Below, piece after piece: positions 1 to 18,195 of a DNA stretch of 64,000 nucleotides. How positions within the stretch are numbered: position 1 is the stretch's first letter; every line of letters begins with the position of its first letter. The notes under the pieces are model-generated. The model had not been told where the DNA came from and searched no databases. It worked only from the letters and a program-made list of their open reading frames with translations. Both the position numbers and the translations under genes were made by a program. The DNA is from Aphrophora alni (taxonomy: Eukaryota; Arthropoda; Insecta; Hemiptera; Aphrophoridae): the NCBI GenBank assembly GCA_963513935.1, contig OY740773.1:96209291-96273290 (forward strand), read 5' to 3'.

Positions 1-2250
1 AGTGTTAAGAATAAGTTATATAATTATACAATTTGTGCAACTATATATTTCTTAAAATAACTCCTCTACTACTCAATAAAAAAAAGTTTCCTGGTGTTAG
101 CCCCACCGTTTATAGTATAACATACTAATTTGATAATGTATATTTGAGAGAGTAAACTAGATTTATCTTAGCAGATGTTATTGGGAAACTGTTCTCCTAA
201 CGTGCATGTTTCACCAGTAAATATTTCAACAGGGAAAAATGTTATAAATATTTGTTTAAATCAGTTAAATGACAAACAGCTGATTTAATGATTAATAGTG
301 ATTTAAAATGTCATATGTGTTGCTTTTTTTAATATGTCGGAACAATTTAATTATTAGCGATGATATCGGTCCTGCAATAGGAGTTTCAATATAAATTTCA
401 GAATTAAAATGGAGAATTAAAAACATAATTCTTTTAAGTTTTAATTCTTAATAAATATATTGTTATCCGACAAATTTCACTAAATTCATTTCCATTGATA
501 TGGAAATTCTTAGAAAAAGACATATTGAAAGAACTTAAGAGAATATACATTTTTATTACATTAATGATAAATTACTTGATTTATTTAACTAAATATATTT
601 ATTTTAATGAGATGGGACTTTTAAGTTAATTTTATACATACATGTTTGAAGAATGTACACAATTAACACTTACTTAAAACACCGATATTTATAACATCAA
701 AATCATTAAATATAATATAATATTTTAGGTATAAATATCCAAACTTTTAAATTCAAATAAACCACATATAATATCAACCATAGTGATGATTCAAATAAAA
801 AAGCTGTATTATTACTTACTTTTCACGCGTGTAAAACTTTTCACGCCAAGACGCAAAAATAGTGATGAAAAATACAGCCACAGATCGTTGCAGGCAATAT
901 TTGACAAATAATAAGCCAAAGCGTTACCAGATTTTCCAAAACATATTAATAGAAACTCGGTTTTTGGTGCACACGTGGCGAAATTAATACTGTAGGCCTA
1001 AATAATTCTCAATTTAAGGTTGACATAAGCCAGCTGTTTAATTATTAGCTGACATTGTAATTTATTTTCTTTATTTTCCTTATTATAGTGATAAATTACT
1101 TGATTTACTTGACTCAGTGATGGGACTTTTAAGTTAACTCTATACATACAATTAACTATTATTTAAAACACTGTTTCTTATAACCTTAAAATCTTGATTC
1201 AAAACAAAAATAAACTTTTAAAATTAATAAGTCAGGGGCGAAATTAATACTGTAGGCCTAAATGATTCTCAATTTTAGGTTGAAATAAACCAGCTATTTA
1301 ATTATCAGCTGATATTGTAATTTTTTTCTCTTTATTTTCCTTATATATAGTGATTAATTATAGTGTAATAATAAAACACAACAATTATTATTTTATTTTT
1401 AGCCAAGTTGGGTCTTGCTCTAGCACGTTTACTTTAAAAATATAATGGTTAACTAATAACAACAACTCAATTGTTTAAATGACTCTTTATTCTAGGGTCT
1501 TAAGGTTCTGGCTATTTTTAAATGTGCAATTATTATACAATTATGGACATATATCTTAAAATTCACAAATCAGCTTAATACTATTAATATTAAAAGTTCT
1601 TACAGTTCAATTTTTTGATACTAATAAAATCTATATATTTACTTAAGTCCAAATGAATGATGTTGAAAGTTGTTTAAATATCTTTTCTTGAAGATAATTA
1701 AAAAGGTGACTGAGCACAAAATTAGTGACTGAGTAATCAAGATTCGTTACGTTTGTTTGTTGTTTTTCTTGAATAATAAATACTTTGTTAATTATGGTGG
1801 TGCCCGGAATGTTCAGTACCCCAGTACCTGAATGTTTCAAACTGAATCATACAAAGGCCAATTATGTTTAGTTAAGTGCTGTGTAGCTATTTTTGTTTGT
1901 GTGTGTATTTTACCCTTTTTCAAGACTAAGGAGTGTTGACTGTGTGTAAAATATCTATTTACATGCATATATATTTAAAAAGGTAATTTCTTTAGGTTTA
2001 AAATGATATATAATAAGTCATATATGATAAATATAACAAATACCACAATTTTTTAAAAACATGTTTTAAAAACTTGTATATGAGACACCATGTGGTTGAT
2101 ACCACCTGATGTCATTTACGTGAACAAAAAGTAGGTATATTACATTTTATTTATTACCATTGGTAAATGTATAGACTTTGTTTTCAAATATAAATCAAAA
2201 TATGTGTATGATTTATAACAGAAATAATAAATCTGATAGAGATAATAAAC
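1..2250. other. AT-rich non-coding DNA with local direct repeats
   Basis: No gene is supported here. The stretch holds two diverged direct-repeat pairs, listed separately. The only frame of note (1643-1840, minus strand) has low-complexity composition and no recognisable domain. Any further exons of the ZCWPW-like locus at 2257-2425 would lie here if the gene continued, but I could not identify one. Confidence 0.6.
560..1365 (+). repeat. Interleaved direct repeats (local duplication)
   Basis: About 130 bp at 968-1100 recurs at 1236-1365. Both copies start with 'gcgaaattaatactgtaggc' and share the later 'cagct.tttaattat.agctga.attgtaat' pattern. A second pair, 560-700 and 1085-1195, shares 'gataaattacttgattta' and 'gatgggacttttaagttaa'. 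The copies differ at many positions, so the duplication is old. There is no coding content. Confidence 0.8.
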
Positions 2251-2256
2251 ACTTAC

Positions 2257-2425
2257 TGGAGTCAATGAATCTTCATCTTCAAGCCAGTAATACTTCTTGA
2301 AGTCAGGACAATCATCCACCATAGCAGGCCACCAAGGATATCCCACACGAGGGATCCAGAATTGTACAAATTATGTATCAAAGATTTTTCTTCTTCAGGT
2401 TTATCACAGCTGTTGTGCATCGGAT
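2257..2425 (-). pseudogene. ZCWPW-family exon: end of CW zinc finger joined to start of PWWP domain, frame broken
   Basis: Read on the minus strand, a TTTCAG acceptor (AG at 2427-2426) opens a frame encoding DPMHNSCDKPEEE, the typical C-terminal end of a CW zinc finger including its last zinc-binding cysteine. It continues through a linker to GSLVW, the usual first strand of a PWWP domain. The continuation GYPWWPAMVDDCPDF, then KKYYWLEDEDSLTP, is a clear PWWP core (here PWWP itself) but lies in a different frame. A GTAAGT donor follows at 2256. CW followed by PWWP is the architecture of ZCWPW1/2, nuclear readers of H3K4me3 and H3K36me3. Family alignments expect about four residues between VW and GYPWWP; they are missing here with loss of frame. 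The lesion may be real (pseudogene) or an assembly error. No neighbouring exon was identified. Confidence 0.72.
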
Positions 2426-3834
2426 CTGAAAGATGTATATTGTCAAAAATTCAGTTACATTTCAAAAATATTGAAATTTATCATAAAACATTCAAGTATT
2501 TATAAAAGGATTAAAGAAACTCTAAACAAATCCTCTGTTCCTTTTTTCTGTTAGACTCTAATCTAGTGCTGATCTTGAGTGTCCTTCCATAAAGTATGGA
2601 CTATTCATTTACATTTTCTTTCATTATTGGTTGTGTGTAAAGGTTCTTGGCCTGTAATTATCTAAATATCTTTGTTGGCAATTCTTTATGGTCAGAATAA
2701 TTTCAGATTTTATAGAAGCATTTGTTTATAAATAATGTATGACATAAATCCAATTTTTCATATTTTTCTTCGCAAAGATGCAAAGAACATATGTGAACCT
2801 GCTAAATAAAATAAAATTATAGATTAGAAATAATCGGCAAAAATGAAAATGAACCTTGACCTCCATTGTTAAGAACTTGATTTCAAACAAATTTGATTTA
2901 CTTTTAGACTGCTTTCTTAATACTAGCAATAATTCTTGTAGTTTATTATTTATTCTTCTGATATGTTTGTATTATTATATTATTGAACTTTTCTATAAAA
3001 TCTTTCCATTAAAATTTCTGAATAACGAAAATAGGTCTTGCCTAAATGAAATTTTTTTAGAACTCTATTCTTTTTTTTAACAACCCGGGCTACAATGCAA
3101 TACCGCCATCCTTGGTATATTTTCCGCTATCGGCTTTTCGTATGGCCGTGCATTCAAACATATCAAATATATATATTTTTAAATGTCCTTCCATAGTAAT
3201 TTTAAATCGTATATTAACATTATTAATTAATTTGTAGACATATCTGAAGTTAAAATTGTTTTTAAAAAAGGTTTTAATTAATCCACATTCACTTTTTATA
3301 TATTTATGTTTTTAAATATCACTGCCTAGATTTCAACAATAGTTCTAACTTTCGCCGCCAGTTCGCACTGTTCCCACTTTATTGTAATAATTCGTTGTAA
3401 ACACTAAAACTAACCTAATTTATCCTATTCAACCAGTTTGTTATTTAAATTAACTAATACACAATATACATTGAATTTGAATTAAAAACAATTATCTAAA
3501 CATGAAATAAATTACAAAAGGATAATAAAACGTTCTTATTCAATCATTTTAGGTTATTAAGTAAAGTTACTGTTATTATTGTTTTTTGAAATGGAAGTAA
3601 GTTTTATTTAAATTAGCTGTAGTTATTATATTATGACTGTGCTTTATATTATTCATTTAAAATTTCCAAAATCTTTAAGTTAATTAAATTATTAGGCTAA
3701 AACGAATTTTGAAGTTATTACATTTAGGCTATAACATTTTATCAACATATTTTATTAACCTTTAAATTGTGTGGCCTATCCAGTTTGACTGTTACAATAG
3801 GTTATGTTAAATTACTTGATTTACTTAATTTTAA
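2426..3834. other. AT-rich sequence, no gene recognised
   Basis: I looked on the minus strand for the upstream part of the CW finger (a W-x-x-C...C-x-x-W pattern next to splice sites) and did not find it. The short frames at 2726-2929 (minus) and 2856-3080 (plus) are low-complexity and rich in Phe, Leu and Ile. They are best taken as chance. Confidence 0.55.
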
Positions 3835-3849
3835 ATTCAAATTTTGAAA

Positions 3850-3963
3850 AAATATCTTCGATGTACACAAGGACACCCCTCGGAGAACCTATCTACGAAA
3901 ATTCGTAATTATAGTCCTCGCCGTTTGTCCGCTAGATCGCACGCAGACAGACAGACACTCGCT

Positions 3964-4005
<42 letters not shown>
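3850..4005. repeat. Dispersed-repeat fragment ending in a (TA)n microsatellite
   Basis: A GC-richer block at about 3863-3960 includes a (CAGA)n-like run near 3945 and is followed directly by ~38 bp of (TA)n at 3968-4005. A GC-richer block ending in a GACA/GTCT run next to (TA)n is a common form for non-autonomous insect repeats. The 64-aa frame across it is not a gene. Confidence 0.5.
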
Positions 4006-8419
<4,414 letters not shown>

Positions 8420-8745
8420 CTGAATATCCGGCTCACTTTACGCCCGCAAAAAATGTGTTCTGCCGCCTCCCTCAAAGAAGAGAACAGACACGTCTCCTAC
8501 AAGGAGACATAATCGGTTTTGATCAGTAGACCTATCGTCTGTTTGGTCCTGCTTACCGAGTGACAAATAATATATGACTTTCGTCTTAGAAAATGGAAAA
8601 ACCTCTTTGCTTTCGTAAGCCCAGTAACTACTTCCCAAAACTCTTTCCAGATGAAAACGACATGCCGCAGATGGCTCTTGAGTTTTCCGAACCATGGAGA
8701 GTTTTTGGAGCACCGACTGTAACAAAGCGATAAGCAGCATTGTTC
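8420..8745. other. GC-elevated segment of unknown nature
   Basis: Base composition is clearly less AT-rich than on either side. A 100-aa frame is open on the minus strand (8438-8740) and shorter frames on the plus strand. Neither strand gives a domain that I recognise. It could be a remnant of a mobile element or an untranslated exon. I leave its function open. Confidence 0.35.
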
Positions 8746-9059
8746 TTCTTAATGCCTACCAGACTAATAACTTATTTTTAATGCAATATTATATTGTTCG
8801 CCCGAGCTATGCCACTTCACACACTTAAACAGTTCCAAAATTGCACAGATTCAAATGGTTTAAATTGGCTTACTATCTGAGAGTTTATGGATCCCAGCGC
8901 CTCTGTATCCTATTTTTAATCTCTATAGCGTGATGACCGACAAAATTTAAAACTACAAAACTGAGAGATGGGTACTAAAGTCGCTATTTAATACATTAGT
9001 GATGTATATACTCTGTAATCATAAATAAAAAGAAAAACCGTATCCTATATTGTGATGCT

Positions 9060-9200
9060 GTTTTACAGTTGCCAGACCATATCTTTTGTACAAAATAGTC
9101 CCAACAGCTCTGTAAGTACTGTTACAAATAGTAATAGTGTTATCTCCTGAAAGCTACTTGAGGCAAAGGTCAATCTGAAACACTTCTGTTAAAAGTGTTA
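9060..9200 (+). repeat. Dispersed repeat D, copy 2
   Basis: Collinear with 4850-4990: the 'cagctctgtaagtac' core is followed by the same 'gttacaaat.gtaatagtgttatct' and 'gaaagct.cttgaggcaaag' blocks. Confidence 0.65.
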
Positions 9201-9689
9201 ATTAATAAACACGTTATTAATGCATGTTTTTGTTCTCGAATCTAATGTTATGACAGATATTATGACACATTATCTATAAATGTTTTTTGTTTAATAACTC
9301 GGAAAATTTAATTAAATGGATGAGTGGATTTCACTATGTTGGAGAAAGACTGTTTAAAATTAACAATCATAACTAATATTGTTATGAAATCGTAAAGTAT
9401 TACATGATACATTTATTTCATTAATAAATACTTTTTTGTTTGAAAATAAAGAAACGTACATTTACACACAAAGTAATTATTTTAACAATTCGATGTTTCA
9501 ATTACCAAATTACAGCTTCAGTTGTATACAGAAACACAATCATCTTGGATACAGCTTCTATATTAAGAAGGCACTGTTTTATCTAATTAAAAATAAAGTT
9601 TTTTTCGATTTCAAAGTAAGTGTAATTCTACTGTATCTAAATATAATGTTTTAAATAAGAGTATGTAGTGTGTTTTACAACGTCTAAAA

Positions 9690-9840
9690 CAACATTTCCG
9701 TAAAGTCAAGCATAATTTCTACCGTCACTAATTAAGATAAGCTAGTCTTGTAGAAGTTCATTTTTAAATAATCAACCTTACTACTTATTCACGTACATCT
9801 CAAGAAGTTACCACTTTATAATTGTTTTCTATTTTAGGAA
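9690..9840 (+). repeat. Dispersed repeat C, copy 2
   Basis: Diverged copy of 7690-7860 in the same orientation. The order D then C is kept in both places. Confidence 0.6.
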
Positions 9841-11820
<1,980 letters not shown>

Positions 11821-11869
11821 CTACGGTAAAAACCCGTTGTAATTCCTTGAACTTCTGGATTTGCAATTA

Positions 11870-14480
11870 ATTTTGCAAAATTTGATTTTTCTGGACTATC
11901 AGCGGTTTGAATCGTTGAAGGTCACAGGTAGATGCCAACCAGCGGTATCTAGCGTCAAGGTAACCTTGTAACTATGCCTGCACAAACTGCACAAAATTAA
12001 CTTAAACTTTTTTAATCTGATTTCCTAGGGGATAACAGAAAACGGGAATATTATGTATTTAAGTTTTATTCAGGAAAACATATTGCACTAAACACGCAAG
12101 TGTGGGCTGTAATATTTTTAATTCAAAATATAAAGTAGTTCTTATGTAATCAAAGATCAAAGTTATGGGAAAATTCAAATTTGCTCAAAATGAAAAAAGA
12201 AAAATGTTTTAGGTCCTACAAAGAAAGACCTAAAATAAACGTTAAATAATGTATATGCAAAAATTGCATATTTAAAAAGTTAGTTTAGATAATCAAGTTT
12301 AGACTTTAATAAAGTAAAGAAAAATAAAGTTTTAGAAAATTCAAAGTAAAAGAAGTTATAAAGAGTGAAAAGTTTTATTATAAAATATAGTAAAATTTTG
12401 AAAAATAATTAAAATGAAAGGGTGATAAAATTCACACATTTAAAGTAATTTAGAAAGTTAAATTCATAGTTTTAAATAAATTGTAATATAGAGTAGGTTA
12501 TTATCTTATTAGAAATGTAAGAAACACTCAGTATGATTAATAAATTTCGGGAAATTAAATAGCCCAAAGAAAAGCGAAAAACCGTAGAAATCCCTAACGT
12601 AAAACACCAAGAAAAAACCAAGCAAAATTCAAGAAATTTCGGCTAGTGTGTTAACTTTAACAGGACTAGAAAGTGTCAAAAGTAAAATCCGGAAAAACTA
12701 AAATCCACAGATTTTTCCGGGAAACGAAATGTGAAAAACAAACGCGTGAAAAACTCGCGAACGCAAAGGAGTAGAACAACCACTCAAAATTGACAGGATA
12801 GAAGAAAACGAGTACATCCAGTAAAGTCGACTCGTGGGAAAATCAGACGACGCCGAAAAAAGTTACAGCGAAGAACAAGGAAGACAATAGAATAAATTAG
12901 CGAGCCTAGATAAGAATTCGAAGGGAAGGGCGGACGAATCAGAGATCCGCCAGCTACGCTACCAACTGCAGATACGAGATTACACGGTGAAAACAATTGA
13001 ACTAATTAAAAATTAATAGAATAAAAATTTCAAAAATTCTAATTAAAAAGTATACGACGACGAAAAGTAACTAGAGTCAGAAAATCCCGGAAAAATGGGA
13101 TTTCTAACGAAGAAAATTCATAGTGCCTAGCAACTAGTTGGCATTGAATCTAGTTTCAAACAGGGGTATATAACCCACCGCTTCGAGGGAGCGAGCATTC
13201 TTTCTTAAAATTACATCTTTTCTTTAAATTCATCTTCTAGATCATCTTTAGATTTCATCTTGATCTTGGTCTTCATCAAAATATCGACGGATAGTCTCTA
13301 CGCTGCTCAGCTCAAGTATAAATTTTAAACAGTAAAATATTCTAACACCGAAATAGGGACTTTTTTTTTAGCAAAAATGTCGACAATATTTTATTTAAAT
13401 GTAGCAAAGCAACTTCATTCTAGACTTCTGGATTTCAACTGGCGATCTTCAATAACATGAGCTTCTAAACAACAGGAAAAGGGAACGAACCAACCCGGGA
13501 AATTCACAGATCATCTTAAATCACCATTAAGGAAACTTTAATTGCAGTATCCGACATCTGTAAATCAACAGACAGCATAGGTATTCAGCAACACCACACC
13601 TGCCAACACGACAAAGGAACGACATCAGACTCCAGACATCTCTCCAGAGAGTAAAATTGGCCGTCTACATACTACAACTGCTGACGTCATCAAAACAGAA
13701 GCGACAGCAAATATCAAGTGTTAAAAAGGTCGGTAAAAAGCGTACATACGTTGGTCCCAAGTAAAAATTTGCCTGATTAAATTCATTTTAATTTATTTTT
13801 ATACTGGGTTTAGATAGGATGTTAAATTAAGTAAAGGTCTTTTATTAAAATAAATAAACTATAACCATAGTAAATTTAAAATCAATTAACTTCAGAATAA
13901 CTTTGAGAATTTTAATAAAAAGTAAAATAGTAATAATTAAAAATATCAGAATAAGTAAAGTAAAATCAGTATTTGTTCTGCCTTATAGTTTATAGAAATA
14001 ATTTTTAACATCATAATTTGTATGTTTTTGGGAAGATTCCAACTAAAGAGAATATTTAAATTGGTTTGAGTTAAATAAATAATAACTTGTTAATTTAAAT
14101 TATAAAAATCTTTTATTTCAAAATCTTACCTAGTATTAGAATATCCCATTCTTTTACTCCATTATAGCTTAAGAATTATAACAGTGTTCATTTATAAAAT
14201 ATATCAATCACAAATAGATAAATTTACAAGGATAATTTCCGTGTACGCACTAATCCGAGATCACGTTAAAGTAAAGGTTAATTCTTGTGTTCTCAAACTG
14301 AGCTTATTAAAATTAATAGTAAAGAAATTACTGGAAGTTAGAAAAAAGTTTTTTTTCGTCTAAATAATTATAGGGTTAATTATTTGGACAACCAGTTATA
14401 TCACCTAGGCTGATTAAAGAGAAAGCCTAAAGCTTCCTGTAGGTGATAATAACTTATTCTCAACATACCTGTTAAAAAAA
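11870..14480 (+). mobile_element. LTR-like segment of a putative LTR retrotransposon
   Basis: This non-coding stretch lacks the neighbouring AT-only character. It contains a TATA box with a well-placed initiator (13167-13200) and is followed at about 14484 by TTGGCGCTGTCAACGTGGG, which starts like a tRNA primer-binding site (TGGCGC). A short coding-looking leader comes next. That order (long promoter-bearing segment, TGGCGC, start of a protein) is what an LTR plus the 5' part of an element would give. I see no clear TG...CA ends, no second LTR and no target-site duplication, so the boundaries are guesses. Confidence 0.38.
13160..13202 (+). promoter_or_regulatory. TATA box and initiator
   Basis: The TATATAA at 13167-13173 lies 26 nt upstream of a GAGCATTC initiator-like site. 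Spacing and order fit an RNA polymerase II core promoter firing rightward. The downstream sequence is pyrimidine-rich and non-coding. The block resembles, in layout and in its last bases (..TTCTTTC), the minus-strand promoter-like block near 47.55 kb. Confidence 0.5.
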
Positions 14481-14483
14481 ATT

Positions 14484-14606
14484 GGCGCTGTCAACGTGGG
14501 TAAAAAGAACCCTTTGATGACTTGGCTCGCCAATTGAAGAAGTATAGAGATAATAAAGGGACCGTTGAAGAATCGGCGCCCTACGTAAAAGGCAGGTACC
14601 GTTGTA
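14484..14606 (+). pseudogene. Possible primer-binding site and short gag-like leader, cut by a microsatellite
   Basis: After the TGGCGC-type site, a frame without an ATG reads EPFDDLARQLKKYRDNK, then GTVEESAPYVKGRY. The composition is hydrophilic and varied, unlike the AT-driven frames around it. It runs straight into the TA-rich repeat at 14607, after which coding character is lost. It could be the start of a Gag protein or a stray exon. I do not recognise the family. Confidence 0.35.
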
Positions 14607-14682
14607 ATATATATTATAGTATATATATATATATATATAAATATATATATATATACTATAATATATATATATATATATATAT
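14607..14682. repeat. Imperfect palindromic (TA)n tract
   Basis: TA repeats are interrupted by mirrored 'tatagtata' and 'tatactata' blocks, so the tract can fold on itself. It truncates the coding-looking leader just before it. Confidence 0.9.
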
Positions 14683-14699
14683 AAGTAAGTGAAAAAGAT

Positions 14700-16004
14700 A
14701 TGAAATGAGAAGCTCAATAGACATTTGCCCAGTTATCATTCAATCAGCCACTTCGTAAAAATAAAAAGAAACCCAGAAAAAATGTAATGCAGAAGTTAAA
14801 CAACATTTTCACTTCATCCCAACATAATAGCCATATTTTCATTTCTTTTTAAAATTGAAAAAGTTAAGATGCTTAAGATAGCCTGGTAAATCATTAAATA
14901 ATTTGGAGCTGTATGACGATATTTAATAAAATCATTTATATATGGCTCAGGAGCCGGATATTTATATTTAGAGCAAAAGGAAGTCTACTTGGATTAAATA
15001 TTAATTGAAAATTTCATACTTTTCTATAAAAATATTCAGAACCTTGTAAACATATTAAAATGTCTGAGTGAACCATACCACTATTAAGCACAATCCAACA
15101 TAATCCAATAGTTTTAAGGCAAGTTTATAAAGTTGATTATAAATCAAGAGGCAACACACATTAACATAATTTCTTGATGTAATGCATTTTGCTGTGTTGC
15201 CGTTTCTAGAATAAGCACTCGCCACATCTCATTTAACTTATCAGCCGAAACAATGCAATTATACAACGTACAGGCACATTTCTTATCAGTTTTAAAACTC
15301 CAATATAAACACGTTTCAATACATTTAATATCTTTGATAGTTTTTAATTTCATCTTAGTAAATGATAAGGTGTTGATTTGAGCACACTTTCTTTATAAAT
15401 TGATTCAACCTGAAGGTATTACTTAAAGTTTGCAGTGTTTAAAGGGTAAACTAACCAAGTCTTTTGGAAGGAATGTTTGAGAAGTGGAATTCCATTTGTT
15501 AATTGCATTAAAGGTAGAGGAGTAACAGAAATATTACAATCAATTGGCAGACAAAGAATTTAATAATGTTCAAGGGAAGAATAATGTGAAAAACGATTGA
15601 CGTTAATAAAGGTTTTGGAGGGAATTTGTTTAAATTAAATGGAAATAAGTATTTTAAACTCTTCATGATAAAATGATGGTAAGAAATGAAAATTAAAGTA
15701 TAAGTACGTTATAAAAATGTGTTCTTTATATTTGCACAAGTCAAAAAGGGGACGTTAAAGTAAATATTAGATTAATATTAATGGGTCTAATCATAACAGA
15801 AAAGAATATAGTTCAATCTCTAATCAATAATAATCGCACAAACACATTATACAAATCCGCTATAACGACTCATTTTACGAAGCTTTAAATTATTGCCAAC
15901 TATGTAATTTTACAATTACAAATAGTTGGAGCCAAACTGTTAATTGGAAACTAATTAAATGTTTGTGTTTTATTTGTATGCATTAGTTATTCAACCACGC
16001 CTAA

Positions 16005-16005
<1 letters not shown>
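14700..16005. other. AT-rich non-coding stretch, nothing recognised
   Basis: The single frame above 60 aa (15144-15353, minus) has no domain signature, no flanking splice sites I would trust and no known relatives that I can name. Confidence 0.5.

Positions 16006-16037
<32 letters not shown>
16006..16037. repeat. (TA)n microsatellite
   Basis: A run of about 32 bp directly upstream of the satellite array at 16053. Confidence 0.95.
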
Positions 16038-16040
<3 letters not shown>

Positions 16041-16052
16041 TGCACAGCACTT

Positions 16053-16430
16053 CAATATATACAGAATTTATAGATCAATGTATGCAGGTATAATATTCCA
16101 ATCTTTACAGTTTACAGAAATGTATACTTCAATGTATCCAGGTAGAGTACTCCATACTATGCATAATTCATAGACAAACTATTAAGGTATAGCACTCTAA
16201 TATATACAAAACGCATAAATCAATCTATGAAGGTACAATACTCCAATCTATACATAATGTATATTTCAATGTATGCAGGTAGAGTACTCCATACTATACA
16301 TAAATCATAGACAAATTATGTAGGTATAATACTCTAATATATACAAAACGCATATATCAATCTATGCAAGTACAATACTCCAATCTATATAGAATTTACA
16401 GATAAATCTGTGCAGGTACAATAATCCACT
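16053..16430 (+). repeat. Short satellite: about eight ~46-bp units with a three-unit higher-order pattern
   Basis: Each unit ends in a conserved 'gt(a)..at(a)..tc' block such as 'aggtagagtactc', 'aggtataatactc' or 'aggtacaatactc'. It begins with one of three starts: 'caatctatac', 'catactatac' or 'taatatatac'. The three types follow one another in the same order twice (16110-16245 and 16246-16380), so the array has a period of about 46 bp within one of about 136 bp. Confidence 0.85.
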
Positions 16431-17809
16431 CGAGGCAGAATCTAAATAAATTGACATTCTACATGATCAACGACTTTTTACTACAAATTTTAAAACAATG
16501 GTTTATCAGACCTGATAAATTTTCATTGCCTTTTAACATTAGTTTTGTAATCTATTTCAGTATTACTTACTGTGTTCAATTTATGTAATTTGTTTTTGAA
16601 TAATAATTTAATGATTTAAAGTATTATAGTATCAATAAATATTTGTTACATAGTCTGATATTTAGGTATTACACGCCTAAATTTTTGGATAAAAAAAGAC
16701 CAACACAGAACCTATTAATAAAAACTTTAAAATATTAAATATATAACGCTAGTGAACTATTTGCTCTATAAAATAACAACTAGTACAATAATATTAAATC
16801 TAATACGAAGTCTATTTCAAATTAACCTTTTAAAAAATATTATCTCTATACTTACTAAGATCTGTTAAAAGCTATTCTTGAAAATATAAAAAATTAAACT
16901 AGAGATCGTTGGTTCTTCTAGCACTATATTGACTCAAATTGAATTTGAAGTAACTCTGAGATAGCTTTCACTTTGATATATATGTGGATTTTAAAGTGGG
17001 TAGATGTTTCCATTAGAAATTGATTCTTTTGAATGCACAATCTATGTGTTTTACTAAATATTCCTTTTGCTCCTTAAGTCAGAAACTTATTTTATTTGTA
17101 ACATTAAAAAGTACATTTCCTTTACACTTCAATTTTACCATTATGATATATTTTGTTAAATAAATGTCCAATATATATAAATAAAAATTTTAATGGCTCA
17201 TTTTATTAGAAAGAATTAGGAGATATAGGCTAATTCGATGCGTTGCATACTAATTGTAAAATTACCAAGTGTTACGATACTTAATATTTGTTACTAATTT
17301 ATATTTTTAGTTTATTTTATTATTATTTATTATTGGTTAAATGTTCAATATATATTTTCTTATGTCTCAAAAATAAATATACGTATGTATATATTTTCTT
17401 TTGGCAATAAAACAATTATTATTATTGAAATTTATATTTATTTACATACTACATTTTTGAAATAAGGTTGTCATCACCAACCGAACATAAACTAGGCGAA
17501 AGTATTTAGTACTCATGTTCTAATGATATATGGAGGGTAAACTATCCAAATCTTCGGGAATATATATATAACAATTTTAGCTATGTAATAATACAAGTAT
17601 TTTTTTGTTTCTCAAATGCAAATTTTAAAGATAAGAATCTTATTTTACCGTGCAGAAAGTATCTGTTGATGTATACAATTTTAATATACATTTAGTTTAG
17701 TATTGTACTATAAATTACAAGTATAAATTTATTATAAAAGATGTGGATTGAAGTTTAAAAGCGACAAACTATAATTGCTAGATATAAAATATTCGAAAAT
17801 TTGCACATG
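16431..17809. other. AT-rich non-coding stretch, nothing recognised
   Basis: No open frame of interest, no repeat that I could match elsewhere in the window, and no RNA gene. Confidence 0.5.
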
Positions 17810-17814
17810 ACTTT

Positions 17815-18195
17815 ATTTTCCGTATGAGCATTTGTACACATGCAGTAAAATACTAATAAAACAACGCTAACAGTTTAATGTTTGTGAAAATTATATTTTT
17901 ATGATACCAAGTGTGGAATTGACTATAAAAATGAGTGCACATTTATGTAATCATAATATTGAGATTATAAATTGACAATATTATTTACTATTTGTGAGAA
18001 AGCAATCAAATTCTCAGTTAAACAAAGGTTAATAATAATTATTGAAATTAATTTGCATTTCGTATAAGGATAATAAATAAAATCAAATTTGATTTATTTG
18101 ACACTGTGAACATAATTTAAGTACTGTAATTACAAAAAAGGGTATTTCAAATCATTCTATTATCTATGATATAATAATAGGAAAAAGTCTTCGCT
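17815..18195 (+). repeat. Dispersed repeat B, copy 1
   Basis: Shares ordered blocks with 32120-32470 ('cagtaaaat.ctaataaaacaac', 'aacagttt', 'aagtgtggaat', 'gtgaaca..tttaagta', 'taattacaa') and more weakly with 42190-42420. The family is unidentified and non-coding. Confidence 0.6.

Noticed and set aside
2140..2256. Continuation of the PWWP frame after SLTP (VSVYYLYQ...)
   Set aside because: It reads past a perfect GTAAGT donor into the intron.
16053..16430. CRISPR-like regularly spaced repeats
   Set aside because: Units are contiguous and diverged with no unique spacers; it is a satellite in eukaryotic DNA.
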